Origin: an uncultured Croceitalea sp.
Lineage (GTDB): Bacteria; Bacteroidota; Bacteroidia; Flavobacteriales; Flavobacteriaceae
DNA: 64,000 bases
Assembly: GCA_947495075.1 (NCBI GenBank)
Contig: CANLXH010000001.1
Location: 1,798,001 to 1,862,000, forward strand
Direction: 5' to 3'
The position numbers and the translations under genes were made by a program. This document shows positions 18,323-28,065 of this stretch, in pieces. Position 1 is the stretch's first letter, and each line of letters opens with the position of its first letter. The notes under the pieces were generated by a model. The model was not told the DNA's origin. It saw nothing but the letters and a program-made list of their open reading frames with translations, and ran no database searches.

Positions 18323-19984
18323 TTAATTATTGAATAATTCCTGCATTGTTTCTTTTTGAGCACTACTTGGAAATGGAATACTCAATAACATTGATAATGT
18401 GGACGCAATTTGGTCTGTGGTATATTTTTTTACTGACTGACCGGGTTTTATATTCCATCCATACCAAAGCATGGGTACATGCGTATCATTATTGTATGAA
18501 GTATAGTGGGTTGCGCCATGCCCCCAATCCTGCATCCAACCTGGATGGTACGTAACATAAACATCTCCTGAACGACCTCTGTTGTAACTTTTTCCGAGCA
18601 GTATATCCATTTCACCATTTGAAACCCTAGTTTTGATACCGGTAGGCAGATAAACTTCTTTCACTCCTTCATAATCGTTCATGTACTCTTGAATTTTATA
18701 CAAAACTTCTCTTCTATCCACCTCACCTGTGTCAACATAGAGCTGCGTATTATCCATAAAGGAGATTTTGATACCCTCGCCGAATGCAATTTTTAATTTA
18801 TCGTTTAAGATTTTAGTCATTGACTTTGGGTTATATGTACCGGCGGGAATATTTACATCTTTTAAAAATTTCGGATTATCACTTGCAGCATGGTCAGCCG
18901 TTAAGAATAAAAGATAATTTCCTTCACCAACTTCATCGTCCAAGAACGCCAACAGTTCTGCCAACTCTCTATCTAACCTAATATAAGTATCCTCCAATTC
19001 TTTGGAACGGATGCCGAAATCATGTCCCACTTTATCAGTGCTCGAATAACTAATAGATATAAAATCTGTAGTTTCTCCTTGCCCTAGATTTTCTTCTTTT
19101 ATTACGGTTGTTGCCAAGTCAGTAAGCAGTGTATTCCCAAATGGAGAATGCATCAAAAGACTGTATCCACCGTTTTTATGCTTTAACTTCCCTAGGTCAT
19201 ATGGAAATGTGGCCTTTGTCCTTCCCACGAAAATCTTTTCATATTCAGAATCATCGGGGTTGCTATTTCTATATTTATCATCAGATAATAAAGGTTTCCA
19301 AATCATATTTAATAACTCATCCGATCTGCGTTTGTCATTAAATGTATTTATGTATGAAGGCAAAAAATCGGTATAGTAGGAACTGGAAATAAAATTACCG
19401 CTCTTTTCATCAAACCAGAAGGCATAGTCCGCCAAGTGGCCCACCGGTAAAATTGCAGCTCTATCCTTTAAGGACAGGCCGATTACCTTTGACCTTTTAT
19501 TGGTATAGAGTTTCAGTTCATCAGAAACTGTAGTGCCAAGCAAATTTCTTGGAGATGCTGGTGATATGCTTTCATCTGCAAAAGTGTCTTTCGAACTTCT
19601 TACAAATGAAACCGTACTATCTGCTACACAATAAATCGTTTTATCAGATTTCCTATCATACCAATTGTTTGATACTATTCCATGGTTAGAAGGGGTCGTT
19701 CCTGTAAAAATTGTGGCATGCCCTGGTCCGGTTTCAGTAGGTATGTAATCGTAATGGGTATTTTTACCACTAAACCCTTTATCCATTAATCTTTTAAACC
19801 CATCGTCAGAGTAATTGTCGTAAAACCGATAGAGATATTCCGCTCTCATCTGATCTACGACAATGCCTACAACCAGTTTTGGTTTATCTATTTCTTGAGA
19901 AAAGATGTAGTTCTGAAAGTTCAGGGAAAGCACCAGAAAAATAGTGCTAATTATGCTGTTCGAAATAAAGTCAATGTTTTTCAT
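18323..19984 (-). CDS. pafA: PafA-type alkaline phosphatase
   Basis: A secreted phosphomonoesterase of 553 residues with an N-terminal hydrophobic signal segment (residues 10-30). The alkaline-phosphatase-superfamily metal ligands are visible: VVDQMR, the nucleophile Thr in PTETGPGHATIFTG, DKVGHDFG, TADHAA and HGATHYTSYNND. The motif SLKDRAAILPVGH carries the Lys-x-Arg pair that marks PafA monoesterases and not phosphodiesterases. It is the last gene of the rbsK operon, which fits release of nucleosides from external nucleotides. Other phosphate esters could also be substrates. Confidence 0.88.
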   Translation of the reverse strand: MKNIDFISNSIISTIFLVLSLNFQNYIFSQEIDKPKLVVGIVVDQMRAEYLYRFYDNYSDDGFKRLMDKGFSGKNTHYDYIPTETGPGHATIFTGTTPSNHGIVSNNWYDRKSDKTIYCVADSTVSFVRSSKDTFADESISPASPRNLLGTTVSDELKLYTNKRSKVIGLSLKDRAAILPVGHLADYAFWFDEKSGNFISSSYYTDFLPSYINTFNDKRRSDELLNMIWKPLLSDDKYRNSNPDDSEYEKIFVGRTKATFPYDLGKLKHKNGGYSLLMHSPFGNTLLTDLATTVIKEENLGQGETTDFISISYSSTDKVGHDFGIRSKELEDTYIRLDRELAELLAFLDDEVGEGNYLLFLTADHAASDNPKFLKDVNIPAGTYNPKSMTKILNDKLKIAFGEGIKISFMDNTQLYVDTGEVDRREVLYKIQEYMNDYEGVKEVYLPTGIKTRVSNGEMDILLGKSYNRGRSGDVYVTYHPGWMQDWGHGATHYTSYNNDTHVPMLWYGWNIKPGQSVKKYTTDQIASTLSMLLSIPFPSSAQKETMQELFNN

Positions 19985-19995
19985 CTAATTCTATT

Positions 19996-21588
19996 TTAAA
20001 GAAGATAATCTGTACTTAGGAAGTTTGATTTTCCAGTTTGCAACAACTCCTTCAAAATAGCATTGTTGTATCCGTTATCTTTTGAAGCTACAAAGGTTCT
20101 TATGGAAAAAGAGCGTAAGGCATCATGAACGCTGAGTGTTCCGAAAGCAGAATCTTTTCGTCCTGTAAACGGATAAGTATCAGGACCTCGTTGACATGAA
20201 CTATTTAGATTCACACGGCACACCAGATTGACCAAAGCGTCGATTAATGGAGATAGGGTTAGTGTATTTTCGCCGAAGAGGCTCACTTGTTGTCCATAAC
20301 TAGACTCCGCCATATCTTTTAAAGGTTCCTTAATGTCATGAAAAGGCACTATAGGAATCACGGGGCCAAACTGTTCCTCTTGAAAAACCCTCATGGATTT
20401 ATCAACTGGGAACAAAACGGCAGGGAATATAAAATTAGGGTAAAGCTCCCCACCTTTTTTGTTGATAATTGTCGCCCCCTTTTCAATAGCATCTTTGATT
20501 AATTCGATGATATAACTTGGTTTATCCTTCTCTGGAAGTGGAGTCAAATCTACATTTTCATCCCAAGGATTCCCGAAAATCAAACTATCAACTTTCTCCG
20601 AAAACTTTTTCTTGAATTCTTCTAAGATTTCATCGTGAACATATAAAACCTTCAAAGCGGTACAACGTTGCCCATTGAAAGACAGCGTGCCTGAAATACA
20701 TTCTTTTATAGTAAGATCTAAGTCTGCATCTGGCAAAATAATCGCCGGGTTTTTTGCCTCAAGTCCTAGAACGGTTCGCAACCTGTTCTTTTTGGGGTGA
20801 CAATTCTGTAGCGCATTGGCAGAATTACTATGACCTATTAGGGCCAGAACATCTATTTTGCCCGTTTCCATTATTGGAGTGGCCAATGCCCTACCCCTAC
20901 CATAAATAATATTAATAACCCCCTTTGGAAAACTATTCTGAAATGCCTCTAACAAAGGAGATATAAGCAAAACTCCTAATTTAGCGGGTTTAAAAATCAC
21001 TGTATTACCAGTTAGCAAAGCAGGTATTAAGAGGGTAAAAGTTTCATTCAGCGGGTAATTGTAAGGTCCGAGGCACAATACAACTCCTAACGGTCCTCTT
21101 CGTATATGAGCATAGATGCCTGACTGCTTTTCAAATTTTGCCGCATCTCTGTCCATTTGTTTATAAGCTTCTATGGTGTCATAGATATAACTCACCGTTC
21201 TATCGAACTCTTTCTGAGAATCGGCCAAATTCTTTCCTATCTCCCACATCAAAAGCTTAACAATCTCATCGCGTTTAAGAATCATTTGTTGTACAAATTT
21301 TTCTAAGCACATGATTCTATCCGCTACTTTCATTGTTGGCCACAAACCTTGACCATTATCATATGCAGCGGAAGCGGAATTTAAAGCCTCTAAAGCTTCT
21401 TCTTTCCCTAAATCGGGAATATTACCTATCAAAGTTCTATCATACTCTTTAGTTGTTGAAATCGTAGAATAGACATTTGTTGTACTTCCATTCCATATCT
21501 TCAATTTCCCATTCACTAAATATGTCCTCTGATGTAAAATTTCCTTTATCTGATATACTGAAGGAATCGGAGAGTAATTTAATTTCAT
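19996..21588 (-). CDS. gapN: NADP-type glyceraldehyde-3-phosphate dehydrogenase (GapN-like aldehyde dehydrogenase)
   Basis: An aldehyde dehydrogenase of 530 residues with the catalytic Cys in [11 protein letters not shown] and the general-base Glu in [11 protein letters not shown]. The cofactor region is [20 protein letters not shown], and the C-terminal part contains [22 protein letters not shown] (quoted in parts: [13 protein letters not shown] then TGRKDSA), as in non-phosphorylating GapN enzymes. It would oxidise glyceraldehyde-3-phosphate to 3-phosphoglycerate with NADP. The operon also encodes transketolase and transaldolase, which make glyceraldehyde-3-phosphate from ribose-5-phosphate. 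A different aldehyde substrate is possible. Confidence 0.8.
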   Translation of the reverse strand: MKLNYSPIPSVYQIKEILHQRTYLVNGKLKIWNGSTTNVYSTISTTKEYDRTLIGNIPDLGKEEALEALNSASAAYDNGQGLWPTMKVADRIMCLEKFVQQMILKRDEIVKLLMWEIGKNLADSQKEFDRTVSYIYDTIEAYKQMDRDAAKFEKQSGIYAHIRRGPLGVVLCLGPYNYPLNETFTLLIPALLTGNTVIFKPAKLGVLLISPLLEAFQNSFPKGVINIIYGRGRALATPIMETGKIDVLALIGHSNSANALQNCHPKKNRLRTVLGLEAKNPAIILPDADLDLTIKECISGTLSFNGQRCTALKVLYVHDEILEEFKKKFSEKVDSLIFGNPWDENVDLTPLPEKDKPSYIIELIKDAIEKGATIINKKGGELYPNFIFPAVLFPVDKSMRVFQEEQFGPVIPIVPFHDIKEPLKDMAESSYGQQVSLFGENTLTLSPLIDALVNLVCRVNLNSSCQRGPDTYPFTGRKDSAFGTLSVHDALRSFSIRTFVASKDNGYNNAILKELLQTGKSNFLSTDYLL

Positions 21589-21621
21589 ATCACATTTTTT
21601 TACAGCTATTGATGATGCTAC

Positions 21622-22056
21622 TTATTTTTCACTTTCAATAGTACTCATTCTACTTAATTTTGTACCCTTATATCCTTTTCCATCTATAACTAAATAAATA
21701 TCTACCGAATCATCTTTTAAAATTTCTTTAGGAGATGTATTGGTATCTTTAAAACCAGGAGAGGCAGAATTTTCTATCAAAGTTAATTCGGCACCGCAAA
21801 GGAATTTCTTTAAAAACCTTAAATCATTCTTATTAGATTTAGAAACACGTATTACTTTGCAATTCTTGTTTTTTAGATTCTTAGCAAAAAAATTAGGAGA
21901 GTACCCATAATTTTCAGAAATAGAATGCACTTTTTTTCTTACTGAATCACTAATTTCAGAATCATTTTTTAATGCTTTTGAAACAGTCGAAATAGAACAG
22001 TTTAGTATTTCTGCAATATCTTTCAACCGAATATTCTCTTTGTTTAATTTAATCAT
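21622..22056 (-). CDS. HTH-only LacI-like regulator lacking the effector domain
   Basis: The 144 residues begin with a LacI helix-turn-helix (IRLKDIAEILNCSISTVSKA) and a hinge (YGYSPNFFAKNL). After this there are only about 80 residues, with no recognisable periplasmic-binding fold (a normal LacI has about 270). The stop is clean, and the next gene starts 33 bases on. The open frame and operon position argue for a real short gene; a decayed regulator is the alternative. It may bind the same palindromes as the full-length LacI protein without sensing a ligand. Confidence 0.75.
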   Translation of the reverse strand: MIKLNKENIRLKDIAEILNCSISTVSKALKNDSEISDSVRKKVHSISENYGYSPNFFAKNLKNKNCKVIRVSKSNKNDLRFLKKFLCGAELTLIENSASPGFKDTNTSPKEILKDDSVDIYLVIDGKGYKGTKLSRMSTIESEK

Positions 22057-22080
22057 CGTATTAGCCTAGAGGTTACTAAC

Positions 22081-23049
22081 TTAAATAGTTTCTTCGTTTT
22101 TCCGTCGAATGACCTTTTTGACAGCTTCAACTATAGCTTCATCATTTAAATTATATTTCACCATTAATTGTTCTGGCACTCCAGATTCGCCAAAACTATC
22201 ATTTACTGCCACAAATTCTTGTGGGGTTGGGTTGTTAAGGCTTAAAAGTCCTGCAATACTTTCACCCAAACCACCTAGATAGTTGTGCTCTTCGACGGTT
22301 ACTATTGCTCCTGTTTTGTTAACGGATTTCAGGATGGATTCAGCATCTAATGGTTTAATTGTATGAATGTTGATTACCTCAGCCGAAATTCCTAACTCTT
22401 CAAGTTTTTCAGATGCCTGCAAGGCTTCCCAAACCATATGCCCTGTAGCTACTATGGTAACATCTTTGCCTTCGGTTAAATGAATTACTTTTCCAATTTC
22501 AAATTCATTTTCGGGCATGTATACTGGAACGACAGGGCGGCCAAATCGTAAATAAACGGGGCCGTCGTAATCAGCAATTGCAATTGTGGCGGATTTTGTT
22601 TGATTGTAGTCGCATGTATTGATTACCGTCATGCCGGGCAACATTTTCATTAGCCCTATATCCTCTAAAATTTGATGGGTAGCACCATCTTCACCCAGTG
22701 TCAATCCAGCATGTGAAGCACATATTTTTACATTCTTGCTGGAGTATGCAACAGACTGCCTGATTTGGTCATAAACCCTACCGGTCGAAAAATTGGCAAA
22801 AGTACCCGTAAAGGGTATTTTTCCGCCAATGGTCAATCCAGCTGCTATACCTATCATATTGGCCTCGGCAATTCCAATTTGAAAAAATCGATCGGGATGT
22901 GAACTCGCAAACTCACCCATCTTAAGTGATCCTATCAAATCTGCACATAGCGCTACAACATTAGGGTGAGTTTTTCCTAATTCGGTCAAACCCGCGCCAA
23001 AACCCGAACGCGTGTCTTTCTTTTCAGTATAGGTGTACTTCTTCTTCAT
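22081..23049 (-). CDS. Transketolase, C-terminal subunit
   Basis: Half of a split transketolase, 322 residues. It contains the pyrimidine-binding domain with FQIGIAEANMIGIAAGL (the Glu that activates thiamine diphosphate), ASHAGLTLGEDGATHQ and the C-terminal Rossmann-like domain. The N-terminal partner lies 17 bases upstream in the same operon. It acts in the cytosol on ribose-5-phosphate and xylulose-5-phosphate. In this operon it links the ribose from nucleosides to central metabolism. Confidence 0.92.
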   Translation of the reverse strand: MKKKYTYTEKKDTRSGFGAGLTELGKTHPNVVALCADLIGSLKMGEFASSHPDRFFQIGIAEANMIGIAAGLTIGGKIPFTGTFANFSTGRVYDQIRQSVAYSSKNVKICASHAGLTLGEDGATHQILEDIGLMKMLPGMTVINTCDYNQTKSATIAIADYDGPVYLRFGRPVVPVYMPENEFEIGKVIHLTEGKDVTIVATGHMVWEALQASEKLEELGISAEVINIHTIKPLDAESILKSVNKTGAIVTVEEHNYLGGLGESIAGLLSLNNPTPQEFVAVNDSFGESGVPEQLMVKYNLNDEAIVEAVKKVIRRKNEETI

Positions 23050-23066
23050 AGTTTTGGATTTTTGGT

Positions 23067-23909
23067 CTAGTAATCTCCTAAGGTTTCAGGGTTCTGTCGA
23101 AGTGCATCCGCCAATTGCTGTTTGTTAGGCGCTTTACCATGCCATTCATGACCATGCATCATGAAATCAACACCGTTGCCCATAGTGGTATACAACAAAA
23201 TACAAACAGGCTTTTTCTTTCCTATTCTATTCTTGGCTTCCGTCAAACCTACTATAATAGCATTCAGATCATTACCTTCTTTAATCTCTAAAACATCCCA
23301 GCCAAAAGCTTCAAATTTTGTTTTGAGGTTACCCATGGGTAGAACAGTATCCGTAGAACCATCTATTTGTTGCCCATTTACGTCTATTGTAGCAATTAGA
23401 TTGTCCATATGATTACCGGCGGCGTACATGATTGCCTCCCAGTTTTGACCCTCCTGTAATTCACCATCCCCATGAAGGCTATAAATCAATGTTGAATCAT
23501 CGTTCAACTTCTTCGCTTGGGCTGCCCCTATTGCCACTGACATACCTTGACCCAAAGACCCCGAAGCAACTCGCACCCCTGGTAAGCCTTCGTGGGTTGT
23601 TGGATGCCCCTGCAACCTTGAATTTATGTGACGAAATGTGCTTAACTCCTCTACGGGAAAATAGCCTTTGCGCGCAAGTACACTATAAAAAACTGGAGAA
23701 ATATGTCCATTCGATAGGAAGAACAAATCCTCATTAATTCCGTCCATCTCGAAGTTTTTATTAAGCCGCATAATCTCATGATATAATACTACCAAAAATT
23801 CAGTACAACCCAATGATCCACCAGGGTGCCCTGAACTGACCGCATGAACCATTCTTAAAATATCTCTCCTAGTCTGATATACTAGATCATCCAATTTCTT
23901 AATCTCCAT
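23067..23909 (-). CDS. Transketolase, N-terminal subunit
   Basis: The thiamine-diphosphate half of a split transketolase, 280 residues from ATG 23909. Motifs are SSGHPGGSLGCTEFLVVLYH, NGHISPVFYSVLA, LGQGMSVAIGAA and the ThDP/Mg site HGDGELQEGQNWEA. The frame stays open for 42 codons further upstream, but that stretch overlaps the transaldolase gene and has no family match. The ATG two bases after the transaldolase stop is therefore preferred. Confidence 0.92.
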   Translation of the reverse strand: MEIKKLDDLVYQTRRDILRMVHAVSSGHPGGSLGCTEFLVVLYHEIMRLNKNFEMDGINEDLFFLSNGHISPVFYSVLARKGYFPVEELSTFRHINSRLQGHPTTHEGLPGVRVASGSLGQGMSVAIGAAQAKKLNDDSTLIYSLHGDGELQEGQNWEAIMYAAGNHMDNLIATIDVNGQQIDGSTDTVLPMGNLKTKFEAFGWDVLEIKEGNDLNAIIVGLTEAKNRIGKKKPVCILLYTTMGNGVDFMMHGHEWHGKAPNKQQLADALRQNPETLGDY

Positions 23910-23911
23910 AT

Positions 23912-24565
23912 TCAATTTCCTTTTTGATAATCCTCTAAGAATTTTTTTAATCCACTTTCTGTCAGCGGATGAGACAAAAGACCCTCGATCGCAGATAACG
24001 GTCCGGTCATTACATCCGCACCAATTTTCGCACAATTAACAATATGCATAGTATGCCTTATGGATGCTGCTAAGATTTCAGTTGAAAATCCATAATTACC
24101 ATACACTTGCTTTATTTCTTCTATCAAATGCATTCCATCGGTAGAAATATCATCTAATCTTCCTAAAAATGGGGAGACATAGGTTGCCCCAACTTTGGCA
24201 GCTAATAAAGCTTGCCCCACTGAGAAGACCAAGGTTACATTTGTTTTTATCTTTTTATCGGAAAAGTATTTACAAGCTTTTACACCATCTGCAATCATGG
24301 GTAACTTTACTACTATCTGGGGATGTAAGGCTGCTAAAATCTCTCCCTCTGTGACCATTCCGGCAAACTCTGTTGAAATAACTTCTGCCGACACATCTCC
24401 ATCGACGATATTACATATATCAGTATAGTGCTTCAAAATATTTTCTTCACCAACAATACCTTCTTTAGCCATTAGCGAAGGATTCGTAGTAACACCATCC
24501 AAAACACCAAGGTTCTGTGCTTCTACAATATCCTTCAAATTCGCGGTATCAATAAAAAATTTCAT
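23912..24565 (-). CDS. tal: Transaldolase (small, Fsa/TalC type)
   Basis: The 217 residues start MKFFIDTANLKDI. DGVTTNPSLMAKEG and the Schiff-base Lys in IVVKLPM define the small transaldolase/fructose-6-phosphate aldolase group. TNVTLVFSVGQALLAAKVGA and PFLGRLDD also match. A TTG three codons earlier, right after the permease stop, is less likely than this ATG. It works with the split transketolase downstream on pentose phosphates from ribose. A true fructose-6-phosphate aldolase role cannot be excluded. Confidence 0.88.
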   Translation of the reverse strand: MKFFIDTANLKDIVEAQNLGVLDGVTTNPSLMAKEGIVGEENILKHYTDICNIVDGDVSAEVISTEFAGMVTEGEILAALHPQIVVKLPMIADGVKACKYFSDKKIKTNVTLVFSVGQALLAAKVGATYVSPFLGRLDDISTDGMHLIEEIKQVYGNYGFSTEILAASIRHTMHIVNCAKIGADVMTGPLSAIEGLLSHPLTESGLKKFLEDYQKGN

Positions 24566-24574
24566 AGGTTCCAA

Positions 24575-25807
24575 TCAGTTTAATTCGACATCGGTTTTGT
24601 GCTTGTATCTAAAGAATATTGCAAAGGCTACACCAATAATCATCGCATAGATTGCAAAAACAAACCAAATCATCGGCCAATCTTTTATGCCTTCAGTAGT
24701 ATAAAAATCTACTATGATACCACTTGCATATGCGCCAAACATAAAACCAATTCCATTCACCATCATCATAAACAAACCTTGCGCACTAGAGCGTATTTTC
24801 GGGCTGGTTTCCCGATTAATATATAGAGAACCAGACACAAAATAGAAATCGAAGGCCATACCGTACACCAACATTGATAGAATCAAGAATACCAAACCTA
24901 TGCCTTCAGGATAGCCAACTGCAAAAAGTGCGAACCTCAACATCCAAGCGAACATACTCATCAATACTACTTTTTTGATACCATAGCGTTTCAAAAAAAA
25001 TGGAATCGCCAAAATAAAAAGTACTTCGGATAGCTGGGACAGCGATATCAAGAAAACGGAATGTTTAACCGCAAAAGAGTCACTGTAGTCCATCTCAAAG
25101 TCGTTCAAAAATGGGACTCCCCAGATGTTCGTAACTTGAAGTGCAATTCCCAAAAGCATTGAAAATATAAAGAACACGGCAAGATTCCGATTTCGGAAAA
25201 GTTTAAAGGCGTCAAGACCATAGCGTTGCACAATAGTTCTAGCTTCCGTATTATCCACTGGAACCTTTGGCAAGGTAAAAGCATATAGCCCCAATACAAA
25301 TGAAGCAATTGCTCCAACATAAAATTGTGAACTACTCACTTTAAAGTCCAAAGCATCAACTGACCAGGCAGCCAAGATAAAACCAACTGTACCCCAAACC
25401 CTAATAGGTGGAAAAGTTTTTACAGCGTCAAAACCCTTATTTTCAAGATTAAAGTAGGAAATAGAGTTATTCAAGGCCAATGTAGGCATATAGCAAATTG
25501 AAATAAGAAGCATCAGCACATAAAATGTAGTATAGTTCGTAATCTCACCAAGGGTCAAAAAGAGCAACCCCAACAATAAATGACAGATACCAAATACTTT
25601 TTCAGCATTTAAAAATTTATCTGCCACAATACCCAGGAGAGGGGGCATAAAAATTGAAGCAATACCTAAAGTAGCATATACAGAACCCACCTGAAGTCCA
25701 GTGAAATTTAAAGTTTCTACCATGTACGCCCCTGCTGATAGTAGCCATGAGCCCCATGAAAAAAACTCTAAGAAGTTCAAAATAGCCAGTCGTTTCTTTA
25801 TATCCAT
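24575..25807 (-). CDS. nupG: Nucleoside permease, NHS family of MFS (NupG-like)
   Basis: The 410 residues have about twelve hydrophobic segments. The N-terminal stretch LNFLEFFSWGSWLLSAGAYM and the FPPIRVWGTVGFILAAW block are typical of nucleoside:H+ symporters (NupG/XapB). RSSAQGLFMMMVNGIGFMFG is in the second half. It would bring inosine or adenosine across the inner membrane to the nucleoside hydrolase encoded 41 bases upstream. It immediately precedes the transaldolase gene. Confidence 0.9.
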   Translation of the reverse strand: MDIKKRLAILNFLEFFSWGSWLLSAGAYMVETLNFTGLQVGSVYATLGIASIFMPPLLGIVADKFLNAEKVFGICHLLLGLLFLTLGEITNYTTFYVLMLLISICYMPTLALNNSISYFNLENKGFDAVKTFPPIRVWGTVGFILAAWSVDALDFKVSSSQFYVGAIASFVLGLYAFTLPKVPVDNTEARTIVQRYGLDAFKLFRNRNLAVFFIFSMLLGIALQVTNIWGVPFLNDFEMDYSDSFAVKHSVFLISLSQLSEVLFILAIPFFLKRYGIKKVVLMSMFAWMLRFALFAVGYPEGIGLVFLILSMLVYGMAFDFYFVSGSLYINRETSPKIRSSAQGLFMMMVNGIGFMFGAYASGIIVDFYTTEGIKDWPMIWFVFAIYAMIIGVAFAIFFRYKHKTDVELN

Positions 25808-25848
25808 TCGGATTCGTTATAAAATTATCCCTAAAAATGTTTGAGTTT

Positions 25849-26790
25849 TTATGCCGGATGTTCGGCCAATGCGCGATGTAACATCGCTATAAATTTTTGG
25901 CTGTCTGCCTTTAAGACCACCTCTGCATTGGGAGGTTTACCGGATGAGCCTATGAAATCAACTACTGTTTGCCCTCGTGACTCATCGTCGTTCAGAAGGA
26001 TAGAGACAAAAGCATTTTTGCTTTCTGTTGCTATTGTATCGTCCAGAGCAATGGCCATGGCAATCGGGTCGGGCAAATCAAATCCCTTTAAATGAGACGA
26101 TTGTTGCGCATACTCAACCAAGGTTTTTTGAACATCGACAGCAAAGTCTGCTAAAGGTGTACCTATTTCTCGCAATTTTTGTACTTCCGTGTCATCAAAA
26201 ACAGCATAGTCTCGCGAAACATCCCAACCGACCATTTTAATGGGAATACCAGATTCAAAGACAATTTTAGCGGCTTCTGGATCCGCCCAAAAATTGTATT
26301 CCGATAGCGGGGTAACATTGCCCCTACCCTGACCGATACCACCCATGATAACACAGTCCTTAACTTTTGATGCTATAGATTTATCCAAGAGCAAAGCCAT
26401 GGCGATATTCGTTAGCGGTGCTAAACAAATTAGGGAAATTTCCCCCTCGCACTCGTTTATCCTGTTTATCAATACAGTAACAGCATGTTCGGGTTTCGGT
26501 GTAAAACCTTGTAATGGTAATCCTATGTCACTCATACCATCATTACCATGTACATGTTCGGCCGTTTTAAGCGCACGAATAAGAGGTTTATCCATTCCGG
26601 GATAAACAGGTAAATCCGTCTCACAAAGTGCCAAGGTATACATTGCGTTTTGTACTGCTTGATCCAAAGGTACATTACCCGCTACCACGGTAATGGCTTC
26701 AATTGATACATCCGGCTGTTTTACCGCCATAATCAAAGCCACGGCATCATCCGAAGCGGTATCTGTATCAATTATAAGTTTTCTTGGCAT
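25849..26790 (-). CDS. Nucleoside hydrolase (inosine-uridine preferring family)
   Basis: The 313 residues begin with the Ca-binding signature LIIDTDTASDDAVALIMA (Asp8, Asp10, Asp14, Asp15). PGMDKPL, HGNDGMSDIGLP, MGGIGQGRG and EYNFWADPEAA follow. The family cleaves the N-glycosidic bond of ribonucleosides into base and free ribose. It lies directly after ribokinase and before the permease. Substrate preference (purine versus pyrimidine) cannot be read, but the locus favours purine nucleosides. Confidence 0.92.
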   Translation of the reverse strand: MPRKLIIDTDTASDDAVALIMAVKQPDVSIEAITVVAGNVPLDQAVQNAMYTLALCETDLPVYPGMDKPLIRALKTAEHVHGNDGMSDIGLPLQGFTPKPEHAVTVLINRINECEGEISLICLAPLTNIAMALLLDKSIASKVKDCVIMGGIGQGRGNVTPLSEYNFWADPEAAKIVFESGIPIKMVGWDVSRDYAVFDDTEVQKLREIGTPLADFAVDVQKTLVEYAQQSSHLKGFDLPDPIAMAIALDDTIATESKNAFVSILLNDDESRGQTVVDFIGSSGKPPNAEVVLKADSQKFIAMLHRALAEHPA

Positions 26791-26813
26791 CTCTTTATTA
26801 ATTTTATCTGATG

Positions 26814-27731
26814 TTATTGATGAACCAATTTATCTACTTCCGATCGGAAAGGAATAGATGCCTGCGCCCCCAATTTTCCCACACCGATAGAAGCGGCCTT
26901 ATTGGCAAATTCGATGGCACTTCTCCAGTCATTTCCCTCCGAAAGGGCAACAGCCAAAGCACCATTGAAAATATCTCCAGCCGCAGTCGTATCGACCGTT
27001 TCTACCAATTGCGCTGGAACTAAAAAAGATTCCTCAGAATTCTTAAAGTACGCCCCTTTATCTCCAAGTGTAATAATCACATTTTTCACGCCTCGTACTA
27101 AAAATATGTCGGCAGCTTCACTTGCCGAATCCACATCATTTACTGGTACTCCCGTTAATTCAGATGCTTCGGTTTCATTAGGTGTGATAAGGTATAAATT
27201 AGAATAAATTTCCAATTCCAAGTTCTTACTGGGCGCTGGATTCAGAATCACGTTTTTACCATACTTTGCTGCTATTTTTAGAACATAAGCTACCGTTGAT
27301 ATGGGAATTTCAAGCTGTACAAGCACAATGGATGATTGTGCAAAAGCCTCCATCGAGGAATCAATTTCTTTAACTCCCAAACATTGGTTGGCACCCGGAG
27401 AAACAACTATGGAATTCTGTCCCTTGTGGTTTATTGTGATGAAAGCCACACCCGTGGGTTTTTCTTTTGTCTCGTAAACAAACTTGGTCTCAATACCGTC
27501 AGCCTGAAACCCCTTTCGCGCAATTTGTGCAAAATCGTCTTTGCCCAACATACTCACAAAGGTAACCTTACCACCAAGTCTAGAAGCGGCTACAGCCTGA
27601 TTGGCTCCTTTACCTCCTTGTAAAACCACAAAATTCTTACCGATAACAGTTTCTCCAGGATGAGGAAATTGATGTGTCTGTATGACCATATCGGTATTAG
27701 TGCTACCTATAACGGTTATTGATTTATTCAT
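26814..27731 (-). CDS. rbsK: Ribokinase
   Basis: PfkB-family sugar kinase of 305 residues. Signature one is GGKGANQAVAASRLGG, with VIGSTNTDMV at the start. Signature two, DTTAAGDIFNGALAVAL near residue 250, holds the catalytic Asp and anion hole. It phosphorylates ribose freed by the nucleoside hydrolase. It heads a nine-gene unit (rbsK, hydrolase, nupG, tal, split transketolase, HTH protein, gapN, pafA) with operator site 4 upstream. Confidence 0.92.
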   Translation of the reverse strand: MNKSITVIGSTNTDMVIQTHQFPHPGETVIGKNFVVLQGGKGANQAVAASRLGGKVTFVSMLGKDDFAQIARKGFQADGIETKFVYETKEKPTGVAFITINHKGQNSIVVSPGANQCLGVKEIDSSMEAFAQSSIVLVQLEIPISTVAYVLKIAAKYGKNVILNPAPSKNLELEIYSNLYLITPNETEASELTGVPVNDVDSASEAADIFLVRGVKNVIITLGDKGAYFKNSEESFLVPAQLVETVDTTAAGDIFNGALAVALSEGNDWRSAIEFANKAASIGVGKLGAQASIPFRSEVDKLVHQ

Positions 27732-27821
27732 TGGCTGGGTTTTTCTCTACTTTAAATATTTCATAAAATGATTAAGACTCGAATGTAAGATATAGTAAGT
27801 AAGACAGTATTGCAATTACTT

Positions 27822-27843
27822 TTTGAACAAACGATTGTTCAAA
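27822..27843. promoter_or_regulatory. Operator palindrome, site 4 (rbsK operon)
   Basis: The same 20 bases as site 1 (TTGAACAAACGATTGTTCAA), with one more T/A pair. It lies 90 bases upstream of the ribokinase start in the 334-base divergent region. Confidence 0.82.
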
Positions 27844-27978
27844 TATATGATTTATATTTTAAAATCAAACGATTTGGCTTTTTTTGTCTTAGATTACTCC
27901 AACAGCACTATCCTTTATTTCTAATCTAAATCGAAATATCTCAACTATTTTGATAATTGAAACAAATAATTTACATTT

Positions 27979-27994
27979 GAACAATCGATTGTTC
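27979..27994. promoter_or_regulatory. Operator palindrome, site 5 (phosphoesterase-deaminase pair)
   Basis: GAACAATCGATTGTTC is a perfect 16-base palindrome, 71 bases before the phosphoesterase start. A possible Bacteroidetes -7 box, TAATTTCG, lies at 28039-28046. If that box is used, the operator is well upstream of the promoter, which would suit activation or looping with site 4, 136 bases away. Confidence 0.78.
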
Positions 27995-28065
27995 TATTTA
28001 GATTATACCTTGAGATTATCTCTTCGGGCAATTCTTTCTAATTTCGATAAATTAAAATTCATTAA

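Noticed and set aside
23910-24035. N-terminal extension of the transketolase N-subunit by 42 codons
   Set aside because: It overlaps the transaldolase coding sequence and has no resemblance to transketolase; the internal ATG at 23909 fits the family start.
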